Assembly: GCA_030655215.1 (NCBI GenBank)
Contig: JAURVZ010000030.1
Span: 1-40,967 of the forward strand
DNA from: Pseudolabrys sp.
GTDB lineage: Bacteria > Pseudomonadota > Alphaproteobacteria > Rhizobiales > Xanthobacteraceae
Length of the DNA stretch: 40,967 bases
Reading direction: 5' to 3'
Positions within the stretch are counted from its first letter, which is position 1. Every line of letters starts with the position of its first letter. Shown here piece after piece: positions 15,998 to 25,437 of this stretch. The position numbers and the translations under genes were made by a program. Below the pieces are notes generated by a model, which saw only the letters and a program-made list of their open reading frames with translations, was not told where the DNA came from and ran no database searches.

Positions 15998-17142
15998 CAG
16001 GCCGCGCTCGGCGACAGGCCCGGCGCCGTCAGCATCGCGCCGCGCGGGCGTTCGCGCGTCAGCGCCAGCAGCATGCCCATGCCGTAGGCCAGCGAGATCA
16101 TCGACGAACCGCCATAAGAAATGAACGGCAGCGTCATGCCCTTGGCCGGAATGAGATGCAGATTGACCGCCATATTGATCGCCGACTGCGTCGCGAACAG
16201 CATGGTGAGACCGGCCGCGGCAAAGCGCGTGAACGGATCCTCATTGCGCATGGCGCGGATCAGCGCGCGAATGACGACAAAAGCATAGAGCGCGACCAGC
16301 GCCAGGCACAAAGCGACGCCGAATTCTTCCGCCGCGACCGAGAAGACGAAGTCGGTATGGCTCTCCGGCAGCATGCGCTTCACGGTGCCCTCGCCCGGAC
16401 CGCGGCCGAGCCAGCCGCCACGCATGAAGCTTTCGGTGGCGATGTCGATGTTGAACGTGTCGCCCGAGGCCGGATTGAGGAAGCGCTGAATGCGGCTCGC
16501 CACATGCGGCACCGTCGAATAGGCGACCAGCAGCCCGAAGCCAGCCACACCGGCGAGACCGAACATCCAGATGACACGCATGCCGGCCATGAAGAACAGC
16601 GCGCTCCACACCAGCACGATCAGCATGGTCTGGCCAAAGTCCGGCTGGATGACGAGCAATGCGACGACAGAGAGCAGCAGCACCAGCGCCATGGCATTGG
16701 CCGGCATTTCCGGGCGCTTGGCCGATTCACCGAACAGCCAGGCAACGAGAATGACGAAAGCGGGTTTCAGGAACTCCGACGGCTGAATGTTGACGCCGAA
16801 CAGGACCAGCCAGCGCTTGGCGCCCTTGATCTCCTGGCCGAACATCGGCGTCGCCGCGACCATGATGATGCTGATGATGAAGATGCAGAGCGACAGGCGG
16901 CGCACCTGATGCGGCGTCAGGAACGAGACACCGAGCAGGATGGCGATGGTCGGGAACAGGAAAACGATGTGCCGGTTGACGAAATAGAACGGGTCGAGAC
17001 CGAGGCGGCCGGCGACCGGGGGCGACGCGGCCAGCGACAGCACGACGCCAGCGAGCATCAGCGCGCCAATGGCGGCCAGCGTCAGCCGGTCGACCGTCCA
17101 CCACCATTCACCAAACGGCGTCCGTTGTGCGCGCGAAATCAT
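15997..17142 (-). CDS. ftsW: Peptidoglycan glycosyltransferase FtsW
   Basis: FtsW is the septal SEDS-family polymerase that works with FtsI. The 381-residue protein has about ten hydrophobic segments, ISRAQRTPFGEWWWTVDRL at the start, the motif GAKRWLVLFGVNIQPSEFLK, the segment PDFGQTMLIVLVWSALFFMA with the SEDS catalytic Asp region, and the C-terminal signature LPFISYGGSSMISLAYGMGM. It is coupled to murG downstream. Upstream, a terminator of the inserted DUF892 gene separates it from murD, so transcription probably restarts in 17143-17216, where a CtrA-like box is visible. Confidence 0.97.
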   Translation of the reverse strand: MISRAQRTPFGEWWWTVDRLTLAAIGALMLAGVVLSLAASPPVAGRLGLDPFYFVNRHIVFLFPTIAILLGVSFLTPHQVRRLSLCIFIISIIMVAATPMFGQEIKGAKRWLVLFGVNIQPSEFLKPAFVILVAWLFGESAKRPEMPANAMALVLLLSVVALLVIQPDFGQTMLIVLVWSALFFMAGMRVIWMFGLAGVAGFGLLVAYSTVPHVASRIQRFLNPASGDTFNIDIATESFMRGGWLGRGPGEGTVKRMLPESHTDFVFSVAAEEFGVALCLALVALYAFVVIRALIRAMRNEDPFTRFAAAGLTMLFATQSAINMAVNLHLIPAKGMTLPFISYGGSSMISLAYGMGMLLALTRERPRGAMLTAPGLSPSAA

Positions 17143-17179
17143 GTGCCAAACCTTTGCCGACCAAGGTGGCGCGTCACGG

Positions 17180-17194
17180 TTTACGAAGGATTAA
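17180..17194 (-). promoter_or_regulatory. CtrA-like box upstream of ftsW
   Basis: On the minus strand TTAA-N7-TAAA (plus strand TTTA-CGAAGGA-TTAA) lies 38 nt upstream of the ftsW start. It differs from the CtrA consensus TTAA-N7-TTAA at one base. Its position fits a promoter that restarts transcription after the terminator at 17217-17248. Confidence 0.5.
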
Positions 17195-17216
17195 TGGACT
17201 CAGTTGGAAAGCGAAA

Positions 17217-17248
17217 AAGCCCCCGCGCAGGGGGATGCGCGGGGGCTT
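17217..17248 (-). terminator. Intrinsic terminator after the DUF892 gene
   Basis: A perfect 13-bp stem (17217-17229 with 17236-17248) encloses a 6-nt loop and is followed on the minus strand by a run of five T. It ends the ferritin-like gene and, lying inside the dcw cluster, should also stop read-through from murD into ftsW. Confidence 0.87.
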
Positions 17249-17276
17249 GGTGCCGTCTGTCCGTTGACCTAAGAGA

Positions 17277-17786
17277 TCAGGCGGCTTCTTCGCCTTCGGC
17301 TTCCTGATTGACCACCGTTTCGGCGATTTCGGTCAGGGTCGCGTCGGTCTTCTTCTCTTCGGCCAGCGTCTGGTCGAGCAGCTTGACCGCATCCTTGAGG
17401 CCGAGTTCGTTGGCCCAAGTGCGCATTGTGCCGTAACGGGAGATTTCATAGTGCTCGACCGCCTGGGCGGCGGCGAGCAGGCCGGCGTCGAGCGCGGGCG
17501 AACCCTTGTACTCGTCCATGATCTCGGCGCCTTCATCGGTGATGCCGACGATGGCCGCGCAGGTCTTGCCGACCGGCTTCTTCTCAATGATGGCGAAGAT
17601 TTTCTCGAGGCGCTGGATGTGCACTTCGGTCTCGCCGTGGTGCTTCTCGAAAGCGGCCTTGAGTTCTTCGGCCTGGGCGGCCTTCTTCATCTTCGGAAGG
17701 GTCGAGTAGATCTTCTTCTCTGCGAAGTAGATGTCTTTCAACGTATCGTGGAAAAGGTCGTCGAGGGTCTTCGGCGCTTTGGCCAT
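17277..17786 (-). CDS. DUF892 ferritin-like protein (YciE/YciF family)
   Basis: The 169-residue protein matches the YciF/YciE (DUF892) family of four-helix ferritin-like proteins, often induced by stress in proteobacteria; the exact reaction is unknown. It reads TLDDLFHDTLKDIYFAEKKI, LKAAFEKHHGETEVHIQRLE, AGLLAAAQAVEHYEISRYGT and LLDQTLAEEKKTDATLTEIA, with the Glu and His residues (KHHGETEVH, VEHYEI, AEEKKT) expected to bind a di-metal site. The ATG at 17786 is chosen because AAGGAG lies 6 nt upstream. A strong terminator follows. It is a self-contained unit inserted between murD and ftsW. Confidence 0.9.
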   Translation of the reverse strand: MAKAPKTLDDLFHDTLKDIYFAEKKIYSTLPKMKKAAQAEELKAAFEKHHGETEVHIQRLEKIFAIIEKKPVGKTCAAIVGITDEGAEIMDEYKGSPALDAGLLAAAQAVEHYEISRYGTMRTWANELGLKDAVKLLDQTLAEEKKTDATLTEIAETVVNQEAEGEEAA

Positions 17787-17872
17787 GGCGGGCTCCTTTA
17801 AGGATGGGATGACGCCTCCCAACCCACCGCCGATGCGTTAGTTCCGGTCGGCTTCCGCACATAGCGGGAAAA

Positions 17873-19282
17873 TTAGATCGGCGTTACGCCGCGCAATGCC
17901 AGCACCAGATCGTGGAATGCTTTGCCGCGTACTTCGAAGTTCGGATACTGGTCAAACGAGGCGCAAGCCGGCGATAGCAGCACCACCGATTCCTTGAGGC
18001 CGGAGGCTTCCGCGTCCCGCGTGGCGGAATCGACGGCAAGCGACAGCAGGCCGGTGATCTCGTAATCCACCTTGCCGTCGAGCGTTTTGGCGAAGTCGTC
18101 GGCGGCCTCGCCAATCAGATAGGCCTTGCGGATGCGCGGCCAATATTCCGACAGGCTTTCAATGCCGCCGGCCTTCGGCTTGCCGCCGGCGATCCAGTAA
18201 ATGTCAGGGAAACTGGACAGGGCCTTGGCGGTCGAGTCGGCATTGGTCGCCTTGGAATCGTTGACGTAGAGCACCGTGCCGCTGGCTGTCTTCGCCGTGC
18301 CGATAGTCTGCATGCGATGCGCCAGACCGGGAAAGCTGACCAGACCTTTCTGGATGTCCGGCAGGTCCATGCCGAGCGCGACGCAAGCGGCCACCGCGCA
18401 AGCGGCGTTCTGCGCATTGTGCGCGCCGCGCAACGAGCCGATGCCGGCGAGTTGAGCCACCGGATAGGCCTTGCCTTCGGTGGCGCGGACGATGCGCGAG
18501 CCGTCGGCGTAGAAGCCATCGCGCAACGGCGCTTCGACAGAGACGCGCACCACCTTACGGCCGGCGCGCTCGATGCGGTCGGCAGCGGCGCGGGTGTAGC
18601 GGTCATCGACGCCGATGATGGCGGTGCCGCCCTCTTCCACTTGCGCGACCAGCAGCGTCTTCAGCGCGACGTAGTTTTCCATCGTGCCGTGACGGTCGAG
18701 ATGATCCGGCGACACGTTGAGCATGATGCCGACGGTGGGGCGCAGCGAGGGGGCGAGGTCGATCTGGTACGATGAGACTTCGAGCACATAAACGCGCTTG
18801 TCGGCGAAAGGCTCGAGGCCGAGCGCGGCAATGCCGATATTGCCGCCCATTTGAACATCGGCGCCGGCGCTTTTCATCAGATGCGCGATCAGCGCCGTTG
18901 TCGTCGACTTGCCATTGGTGCCGGTGATGGCGATGAGCGGGCAATCGAGACCGGCCGCAGCGCGTTCGCGGCACAGCAGTTCGATGTCGCCAATGATCTC
19001 GACGCCTTCTTTATGCGCGCGTGCCACCGACCAATGCGGCGTCGGATGTGTCAGCGGCACGCCGGGCGCGAGAACGAGCGCGGAGACCGTGGACCAATCA
19101 AGAAGGGTCAGGTCCATCGTGCGGATGCCTTGCGCCCGCGCCTGCTCGACCTTGGCCGGCGAGTCGTCAAAGGCGAAGACTTCGGCGCCGCCGGCCATCA
19201 GCGCCAGCGCCGACACGGTGCCGGAGCCGCCGAGGCCGAACAGAGCGACCGTCTTGCCGGCGAAAGTGGTGATGGGGATCAA
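17873..19282 (-). CDS. murD: UDP-N-acetylmuramoyl-L-alanine--D-glutamate ligase
   Basis: MurD adds D-Glu to UDP-MurNAc-L-Ala in the cytosol with ATP. The 469-residue protein has the N-terminal fold [20 protein letters not shown], the ATP loop [80 protein letters not shown] with the KATN motif, and [17 protein letters not shown]. It follows mraY with a 2-nt gap. The next dcw gene, ftsW, lies beyond the inserted DUF892 unit, so murD may be the last gene of the first transcription unit. Confidence 0.97.
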   Translation of the reverse strand: MIPITTFAGKTVALFGLGGSGTVSALALMAGGAEVFAFDDSPAKVEQARAQGIRTMDLTLLDWSTVSALVLAPGVPLTHPTPHWSVARAHKEGVEIIGDIELLCRERAAAGLDCPLIAITGTNGKSTTTALIAHLMKSAGADVQMGGNIGIAALGLEPFADKRVYVLEVSSYQIDLAPSLRPTVGIMLNVSPDHLDRHGTMENYVALKTLLVAQVEEGGTAIIGVDDRYTRAAADRIERAGRKVVRVSVEAPLRDGFYADGSRIVRATEGKAYPVAQLAGIGSLRGAHNAQNAACAVAACVALGMDLPDIQKGLVSFPGLAHRMQTIGTAKTASGTVLYVNDSKATNADSTAKALSSFPDIYWIAGGKPKAGGIESLSEYWPRIRKAYLIGEAADDFAKTLDGKVDYEITGLLSLAVDSATRDAEASGLKESVVLLSPACASFDQYPNFEVRGKAFHDLVLALRGVTPI

Positions 19283-19284
19283 GA

Positions 19285-20370
19285 CTATCTCAACTTCAAC
19301 GAGGCCAGACCGGCCAGCGCCAGTACGACCGCAATGATCCAGAAGCGGATGACGATCTGCGGCTCGGTCCAGCCCTGCTGCTCATAGTGATGATGGATCG
19401 GCGCCATTTTGAACACGCGCTTGCCGGTCAGCTTGAACGACACGACCTGGACAATGACCGACACCGCTTCGAGCACGAATAAGCCGCCAATGATGCCGAG
19501 CACGATCTCATGCTTGGTGGCGACCGCGATGGCACCCAGCATGCCGCCGAGCGCGAGTGAGCCGGTGTCGCCCATGAAGATCGAGGCCGGCGGCGCATTG
19601 AACCACAAGAAGCCGAGCGAGGCGCCGATCAAGGCGCCGCACAGCACGGCGAGTTCGCCGGTGCCGGCGACATAACGGATCTGCAAATAATCGGCGAACA
19701 TCAAATTGCCGACGAGATACGAAATCATGCCGAAGCTGGCCGCCGCGATCATCACCGGAACGATGGCGAGGCCATCGAGACCGTCGGTCAGGTTCACCGC
19801 ATTACCGGCGCCGACAATGACGAAGGCGCCGAACAGCACGAAGAACATGCCGAGATTGAAGACCATGTCCTTGAAGAACGGAAACACCAGCGAAGTGGCG
19901 ATCGGGCCCTTGCCGAGATAGGCAATCGCCGCGCAGGCGAGCACCGCGATCAGGCCTTCCGCGATCAAACGCGTGCGGCCGGAGAAGCCGTTATTGGCCG
20001 CCTGCTTGGTCACTTTCAGATAGTCGTCATAGAAACCGATGAGGCCGAAGGCGAGCGTGACGCCGAGCACGATCCAGACATAAGGATTCATCGGGTTCGC
20101 CCACAACAAGGTGGACACAAGCATGCCGGACAGGATCATCAGGCCGCCCATGGTCGGCGTGCCCTTCTTCGACAGATGCGATTGCGGGCCATCGGCGCGG
20201 ATCGGCTGGCCCTTGCCCTGCTTCAGCCGCAGCATGTCGATGATCGGACCACCGAACAGAAACACGAAGACCAGCCCGGTGACGATGGCGCCGCCGGTGC
20301 GAAACGTGATATAGCGAAAGACGTTGAAGAACGAGACCGTCGAGGAAAATTCGGTCAGCCAATAAAACAT
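19285..20370 (-). CDS. mraY: Phospho-N-acetylmuramoyl-pentapeptide transferase
   Basis: MraY is the multi-span membrane enzyme that moves phospho-MurNAc-pentapeptide onto undecaprenyl phosphate, making lipid I. The 361-residue protein shows [20 protein letters not shown], the catalytic Asp pair in [33 protein letters not shown], the segment [20 protein letters not shown], and the C-terminal [20 protein letters not shown] with the His cluster. It begins 51 nt after murF and ends 2 nt before murD. Confidence 0.98.
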   Translation of the reverse strand: MFYWLTEFSSTVSFFNVFRYITFRTGGAIVTGLVFVFLFGGPIIDMLRLKQGKGQPIRADGPQSHLSKKGTPTMGGLMILSGMLVSTLLWANPMNPYVWIVLGVTLAFGLIGFYDDYLKVTKQAANNGFSGRTRLIAEGLIAVLACAAIAYLGKGPIATSLVFPFFKDMVFNLGMFFVLFGAFVIVGAGNAVNLTDGLDGLAIVPVMIAAASFGMISYLVGNLMFADYLQIRYVAGTGELAVLCGALIGASLGFLWFNAPPASIFMGDTGSLALGGMLGAIAVATKHEIVLGIIGGLFVLEAVSVIVQVVSFKLTGKRVFKMAPIHHHYEQQGWTEPQIVIRFWIIAVVLALAGLASLKLR

Positions 20371-20421
20371 CGGATCAAACCTTGCCGCTTTAAGCGTTAG
20401 CGTTCACGCGGTTCACTTGAA

Positions 20422-21852
20422 CTAATTCTGCGCCTGATCGACCGCCGGCTTGCCTGAATACTGCCGCTCCAGCGCCTTGACGATGGGGCCCATTTTGGAG
20501 CCGAACGAGCCCTTCACCATCACCGCGTCGCCGGCGCGAATCGCCTTGAGAACGACCGGTTCCAGCTGCGCCGCCGTCCCGGCATAGCCGCCCCGGCGGC
20601 CGGAGGGAAGAGCCTCCCACAGCGAATGCATCAACGGTCCAGAACAATAAACCAGGTCGATTTTGTGGGCCGCAATGGCCTCGGAAACGGCAGCGTGCAG
20701 CGGCTTGCCCTTGTCGCCGAGTTCCAGCATGTCGCCGAGCACGGCGATGCGGCGGCCCTGCGGGCCGACCTCGGCCTGGCCGAGAATGGCGATGGCCGCG
20801 GCCATCGAGGCCGGATTGGCATTGTAACTTTCGTCGATCAGCAGTGCGGTGCCGCCTGACACCGTCAGCGTCATGCGGGCGCCACGGCCAGTCGGCGCGC
20901 GCAGTTGCTGAAGCGCCAGCGCGGCGAGCGCTAGATCGGCGCCGGCAAGCTGCACGGCAGCGAGCACGGCGAGCGAATTCATGACGAGGTGACGGCCGGG
21001 CGCGCCCAGCTTGTAGGTGACCTCGTGGCCGAGAATGTCGGCATGCACGCAGGATGTGTCGGGCTTGAGCGCATGACGCACCAAGCGAGCCTGCGCCTCG
21101 GCATTCTCGCCGAAGCTGACAATGTTGGTGACGCCGGCGGCCTTTGCCGCGGTCGCGAGGCGTTCATATTGATTGTTGTCGCGGTTGATCACCGCGGCGC
21201 CGCCGGGCACAAGGCCGGTGAAGATTTCCGCCTTGGCATCGGCGATCTTTTCCACCGTGCCGAAATATTCCAGATGCACCGGCTCGACCGTGGTGACGAT
21301 GGCGACATGCGGGCGGACCATGGCGACCAGCGGGATGATCTCGCCGGCATGGTTCATGCCGATTTCAAAGATCGCGTAGCTGACGTCGGCCGGACAGCGC
21401 ACCAGCGACAAAGGCACGCCCCAGTGATTGTTGTAGGACGCAGCGGAAGCATGCGTCGCGCCTTCGGCGGAAAGCGCGAGGCGCAGAGCTTCCTTGGTGC
21501 CGGTCTTGCCGACCGAGCCAGTGACGGCAATGATCTTCGCATTGGTGCGGGCGCGCGAGGCGCGCGCGAGATCGCGCATCGCTTCCAGTACGTCATCGAC
21601 CAGCAGCAACGGCATGTCGTCGCTGAACATCGCGCGCTTGGCGCGGGCGACAACGGCAAGGCCGGCGCCGGCCTTCAGCGCGCCTTCGACGAATTCATGG
21701 CCATCGCGCACATCTGTCAGCGCGAAGAAGGCATCGCCGCGCTCAAGGCTGCGGCTGTCGATGGAGATGCCGTTGACGCTCTCCGGCAGCGTGCCGGATG
21801 TGTCGGCGCGCATCGCGGCGGCCATGGCGGAGATTGTCCAGAGCGGGGTCAT
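20422..21852 (-). CDS. murF: UDP-N-acetylmuramoyl-tripeptide--D-alanyl-D-alanine ligase
   Basis: MurF adds the D-Ala-D-Ala dipeptide made by Ddl to the muramyl tripeptide, using ATP. The 476-residue protein has the N-terminal substrate domain (GISIDSRSLERGDAFFALTD), the ATP loop IIAVTGSVGKTGTKEALRLA, FEIGMNHAGEIIPLVAMVRP, ALLIDESYNANPASMAAAIA and RIAVLGDMLELGDKGKPLHA. It overlaps the murE stop by 4 nt (ATGA), so the two are coupled. Confidence 0.97.
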   Translation of the reverse strand: MTPLWTISAMAAAMRADTSGTLPESVNGISIDSRSLERGDAFFALTDVRDGHEFVEGALKAGAGLAVVARAKRAMFSDDMPLLLVDDVLEAMRDLARASRARTNAKIIAVTGSVGKTGTKEALRLALSAEGATHASAASYNNHWGVPLSLVRCPADVSYAIFEIGMNHAGEIIPLVAMVRPHVAIVTTVEPVHLEYFGTVEKIADAKAEIFTGLVPGGAAVINRDNNQYERLATAAKAAGVTNIVSFGENAEAQARLVRHALKPDTSCVHADILGHEVTYKLGAPGRHLVMNSLAVLAAVQLAGADLALAALALQQLRAPTGRGARMTLTVSGGTALLIDESYNANPASMAAAIAILGQAEVGPQGRRIAVLGDMLELGDKGKPLHAAVSEAIAAHKIDLVYCSGPLMHSLWEALPSGRRGGYAGTAAQLEPVVLKAIRAGDAVMVKGSFGSKMGPIVKALERQYSGKPAVDQAQN

Positions 21853-23285
21853 GACATTTCACTCAATGCGGTAGCGACGGCGTCGTGATCGGAAAACGGC
21901 AGCACCGTGTTGCCGACGATCTGGCCGGTTTCGTGTCCCTTGCCGGCGATCAGCAGCACGTCGCCCTTGTTCAACTCAGTGATGCCCGTGCGGATGGCCT
22001 GCGCGCGGTCGCCGATTTCGGTGGCGCCGGGGGCTTCAGCGAGAATGGCGGCGCGGATCGCGGCCGGATTTTCGCTGCGCGGATTGTCATCGGTGATAAT
22101 GACATGATCGGCCTTGTCATGGGCGATGCGGCCCATGATCGGCCGCTTGCCGGTGTCGCGATCACCACCGCAGCCGAAGACAACGATGAGCTTGCCGCTG
22201 ACATAGGGACGCAACGCGGCGAGTGATTTTTCCAGCGCGTCGGGCTTGTGCGCATAGTCGATGAAGATTGGCGCGCCGTGATAGGTGCCGGACAGTTCGA
22301 GACGGCCCTTGGCGCCGGTGAGTTTTTCCAGCGCCTTGAAGACGCGCGCCGGATCACCGCCGGTGGCGATAACGAGGCCAGCGGCGACAACCGCATTCTG
22401 CACCTGGAAGCTGCCGACTAAAGGCAGCTTAACTCTATATGTGTGTCCGCCATGCACGAGGTCGACGGCTTGCGCGAAGCCATTAATGGCATCGCCGGTA
22501 ATCTTGATGTCGTCGCCACCGGCGCCGACTGTCATGATCTTGAGGCCACGCTTCCTGGCGACAGCAACGACCTGCGCCGCCTGCTCGTCATCGACATTAA
22601 TGACGGCCGTGCCGCCCGGCGCGATCAGATCGCTGAACAGGCGCATCTTGGCGTCGAGATACGCTTGAAGCGTCGGATGATAGTCGAGATGGTCGCGCGA
22701 CAGATTGGTGTAGGCGCCGGCGGCGATGCGCACGCCGTCGAGGCGATGCTGGTCGAGACCATGCGACGAGGCTTCCAGCGCCAAATGCGTGATGCCCTCG
22801 CCGGCCAGACGATCCAGCGTGCGGTGCAGCTCGACCGGATCGGGCGTGGTCAGCGAGCCATATTCCTCGCCCTTCGGCGACACGACGCCGACCGTGCCGA
22901 CACTCGCCGCCTGTTCGCCCAATGTCGTCCAGATCTCGCGCGTGAAGGCAGCGACCGATGTCTTGCCACTGGTGCCGGTGACAGCCACCGTCGTCGCCGG
23001 CTGGCGTGCGTAGAAATTCGCCGCAGCCAGTGACAGAGCGCGCCGCGCATTCTTCACCGCAACGAAGGCGACAGTGCCCGGCAAACCATCCGGCTTACGC
23101 TCGCCGATGATCGCCGCAGCGCCGGCTTGCGCGGCTTTGATCGCGAACTGCGCGCCGTCGGCCTTGGTGCCGGCAATGGCGACGAAGACGAATCCTTTTT
23201 CAACCTTGCGGCTGTCCGACGTCACACCGGTCACATCGATGCTGTCACCGACGCTTGCTTCAGGCAGAAGCGCGCGGAGTTTCAC
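21849..23285 (-). CDS. murE: UDP-MurNAc-tripeptide synthetase (meso-DAP adding)
   Basis: MurE adds the third stem residue. The 478-residue protein has SIDVTGVTSDSRKVEKGFVF, the ATP loop VAVTGTSGKTSVAAFTREIW, ALEASSHGLDQHRLDGVRIA, TNLSRDHLDYHPTLQAYLDA and IFIDYAHKPDALEKSLAALR. The motif DDNPRSENPAAIRAAIL marks meso-diaminopimelate rather than lysine as the substrate, as expected for a Gram-negative. It overlaps ftsI upstream and murF downstream by 4 nt each. Confidence 0.97.
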   Translation of the reverse strand: MKLRALLPEASVGDSIDVTGVTSDSRKVEKGFVFVAIAGTKADGAQFAIKAAQAGAAAIIGERKPDGLPGTVAFVAVKNARRALSLAAANFYARQPATTVAVTGTSGKTSVAAFTREIWTTLGEQAASVGTVGVVSPKGEEYGSLTTPDPVELHRTLDRLAGEGITHLALEASSHGLDQHRLDGVRIAAGAYTNLSRDHLDYHPTLQAYLDAKMRLFSDLIAPGGTAVINVDDEQAAQVVAVARKRGLKIMTVGAGGDDIKITGDAINGFAQAVDLVHGGHTYRVKLPLVGSFQVQNAVVAAGLVIATGGDPARVFKALEKLTGAKGRLELSGTYHGAPIFIDYAHKPDALEKSLAALRPYVSGKLIVVFGCGGDRDTGKRPIMGRIAHDKADHVIITDDNPRSENPAAIRAAILAEAPGATEIGDRAQAIRTGITELNKGDVLLIAGKGHETGQIVGNTVLPFSDHDAVATALSEMS

Positions 23286-25042
23286 CGCGACACCCGGCTA
23301 TTTCCGACCAGCAGCAATTGATCGGCCTTCGGCAGATCGAAGCGCGGCTGAATGTCCAAGAGCGGCGCGACGCGCTCGATGACGCGCGCCGTGGTCGGGC
23401 CAGCATTCCAGCCAGCGGTGGCGTAACCATGCGTGTCCTTGGTCGCCTGCGGCTCGTCAAGCATCACCAACACAAGATAGCGCGGCTTGTCGGCCGGCAA
23501 GATCGCCATGTAGTCGGTCAGCAGCTTGGTCTTGGAATAGCGTCCATTGACGACTTTCTCGGCGGTGCCGGTTTTGCCGCCGACATAATAGCCTTCGACA
23601 TTCGATGACTTGCCGCTGCCGATTTCGGCATTGAGGCGCATCAGGTAACGCATCTTGATGCTGGTCTCGGGCTTCAGCACTTGCTTGGCAACAGCCTTCA
23701 CTTCATCGGGCGTGCGCTTGAGGAAAGTCGGCGGAATGAGCAAGCCACCATTCAACGTTGCGGCGACACCCATCACCGCTTGCAACGGCGCAACCGACAG
23801 GCCGTGGCCGAAAGCGATGGTGACGGTGTTCAACTCGCCCCAGTTCTTCGGCACGATCGGCTCGGCGCTTTCCGGCAATTCGGTGCGCAGGCGGTCGAGC
23901 TGGCCCATCTTGCGCAGCCAGTTCTTGTGATAGTCGACGCCGAGCGACAGCGCGAGCTTGGCGGTGCCGATGTTCGACGAATGCACGAAGATTTCCGGAA
24001 TTGTCAGCACGCGATTGGTGGCGTGGTAATCGCTGATCTTGAACTTGCCGTAGCGCAGCGAGGCGCGCGCATCGAAGGTCGTCGTCAGCGACATGCGGCC
24101 GCTGTCGAGGCCCATCGCCAAAGTCAGCGCCTTGAAGGTCGAGCCCATTTCAAACACGCCTGTGGTCAGGCGGTTGATGCGCGTCGGGTCGTTGGCCTCT
24201 TTCGGATTGTTCGGGTCGTAGTCCGGCGACGAGGCCATGGCGACGATCTCGCCGGAATTGACATCGACGATGACGCCGGCGGCGGCCTTGGCGCTGAACT
24301 TGTCGCGCGCTTTGGCCAGTTCGTCGCGCAGTGCGAACTGCACGCGCAGATCAAGCGCCAGTTCAACCGGCTTCTGCAAGCGATCGGTGGCAAGCCCGGC
24401 CATATGCAGCGCGGCGAGGCCCTGCCCGTCCAGCCACTTCTCAATGCCGGCAATGCCCTGGTTGTCGACATTCACATGGCCGATTTCGTGCGAGACGGTG
24501 ACGCCGTTCGGATAGACGCGCTTGTTCTCGTTGAGGAAGCCAACACCGGGCAGACCGAGGCGGTGAATCTCCTGCTGCTGCTTCGGTGTGATTTCGCGGC
24601 GCAGCCAGACGAAGCCACGCTTCGACGACAGGCGCTCGCGCACTTCAGTCGAGTCGAGATCGGGCAACACGGCGGTGAGCAGTTCGACCGCTTCATCGAC
24701 ATCGATCAGCTTGCGCGGTTCGGCAAACAGCGATGGCGTCTTGACGTCAGTGGCGATGATGGCGCCGTTGCGGTCGAGAATGTCCGGGCGCGACGTGGCG
24801 ATGGCGTCCTGCGCGACGCGGCGGCCGCCGCTGTGATTGTCGCTGACGGAGGCGAACATCACCAGACGGATGGCGATGATGGTGTAGACCGTGGCGAAGG
24901 CGACAATGGCGAGGCCGAGACGCGCCTTGGCTTTCACATTGCGGTCGACATCGTGACCATAGAGCAACGAGCGCACGGCGCGCTGCCAGCGCGTTTCGCC
25001 GGGCTTGGTCTTGATCGTCGTGGTGGCGTCCGCAAAGCTCAT
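23282..25042 (-). CDS. ftsI: Septal peptidoglycan transpeptidase FtsI (PBP3)
   Basis: FtsI is the class B penicillin-binding protein that crosslinks septal peptidoglycan with FtsW. The 586-residue protein has a basic N-terminus, one membrane anchor at about 40-65 (RLGLAIVAFATVYTIIAIRL), the dimerisation domain from ATSRPDILDRNGAIIATDVK onward, and the transpeptidase domain with catalytic Ser in FEMGSTFKALTLAMGLDSGR (SXXK), the SSN motif in VHSSNIGTAKLALSLGVDYH, and the KTGTA motif in YYVGGKTGTAEKVVNG. It overlaps ftsL by 1 nt and murE by 4 nt. Confidence 0.97.
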   Translation of the reverse strand: MSFADATTTIKTKPGETRWQRAVRSLLYGHDVDRNVKAKARLGLAIVAFATVYTIIAIRLVMFASVSDNHSGGRRVAQDAIATSRPDILDRNGAIIATDVKTPSLFAEPRKLIDVDEAVELLTAVLPDLDSTEVRERLSSKRGFVWLRREITPKQQQEIHRLGLPGVGFLNENKRVYPNGVTVSHEIGHVNVDNQGIAGIEKWLDGQGLAALHMAGLATDRLQKPVELALDLRVQFALRDELAKARDKFSAKAAAGVIVDVNSGEIVAMASSPDYDPNNPKEANDPTRINRLTTGVFEMGSTFKALTLAMGLDSGRMSLTTTFDARASLRYGKFKISDYHATNRVLTIPEIFVHSSNIGTAKLALSLGVDYHKNWLRKMGQLDRLRTELPESAEPIVPKNWGELNTVTIAFGHGLSVAPLQAVMGVAATLNGGLLIPPTFLKRTPDEVKAVAKQVLKPETSIKMRYLMRLNAEIGSGKSSNVEGYYVGGKTGTAEKVVNGRYSKTKLLTDYMAILPADKPRYLVLVMLDEPQATKDTHGYATAGWNAGPTTARVIERVAPLLDIQPRFDLPKADQLLLVGNSRVSR

Positions 25043-25434
25043 TACGGCACCTTCTTCGGCGTGGTCTTGGGTGCGGGCTTTTGCCCGGGCTTCGCAATGC
25101 TACCGGTCGTATCGGGCGCAATGATGTTGGCGATCGGATCAGCAACCGCCGGCAGCGGCACCGGCCGCTCCGGCAGTGCGTCGAACGTGTCGATCTGCGT
25201 CGGCAGGATGGCTTTCAGTTTCAAATGACGCTCGGCCAGACCCTGGATGCGGTCCGGGGTGTCGAGCCTGGCCCATTCGGCGCGCAGTCGCGCGGTGGCG
25301 TCGCGCTCGCGGCGCAATTCGCCGCCGAGCTTGGCGATCTTCTCGGCCTGCAAGGTCGAGTCGAACTTGATCTTGTAGACGAAGGACGCCGACAGGATCA
25401 GCACCGCAATGACCAGGATGTTGATGAAGCGCAT
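25042..25434 (-). CDS. ftsL: Cell division protein FtsL
   Basis: FtsL is a small bitopic protein that forms the FtsQLB complex and activates FtsWI. The 130-residue protein begins with a membrane segment (MRFINILVIAVLILSASFVY), then a leucine-zipper-like periplasmic coiled coil (about 27-75, with LQAEKIAKLGGELRRERDAT and LAERHLKLKAI), and a Pro/Thr/Lys-rich tail. Position between rsmH and ftsI confirms the call, since FtsL diverges fast. It starts 3 nt after the rsmH stop. Confidence 0.94.
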   Translation of the reverse strand: MRFINILVIAVLILSASFVYKIKFDSTLQAEKIAKLGGELRRERDATARLRAEWARLDTPDRIQGLAERHLKLKAILPTQIDTFDALPERPVPLPAVADPIANIIAPDTTGSIAKPGQKPAPKTTPKKVP

Positions 25435-25437
25435 GCT

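Noticed and set aside
23681..25228. A 515-codon plus-strand frame opposite ftsI and ftsL
   Set aside because: Shadow frame; low-complexity His/Arg/Asp-rich translation, and the opposite strand encodes intact ftsI and ftsL.
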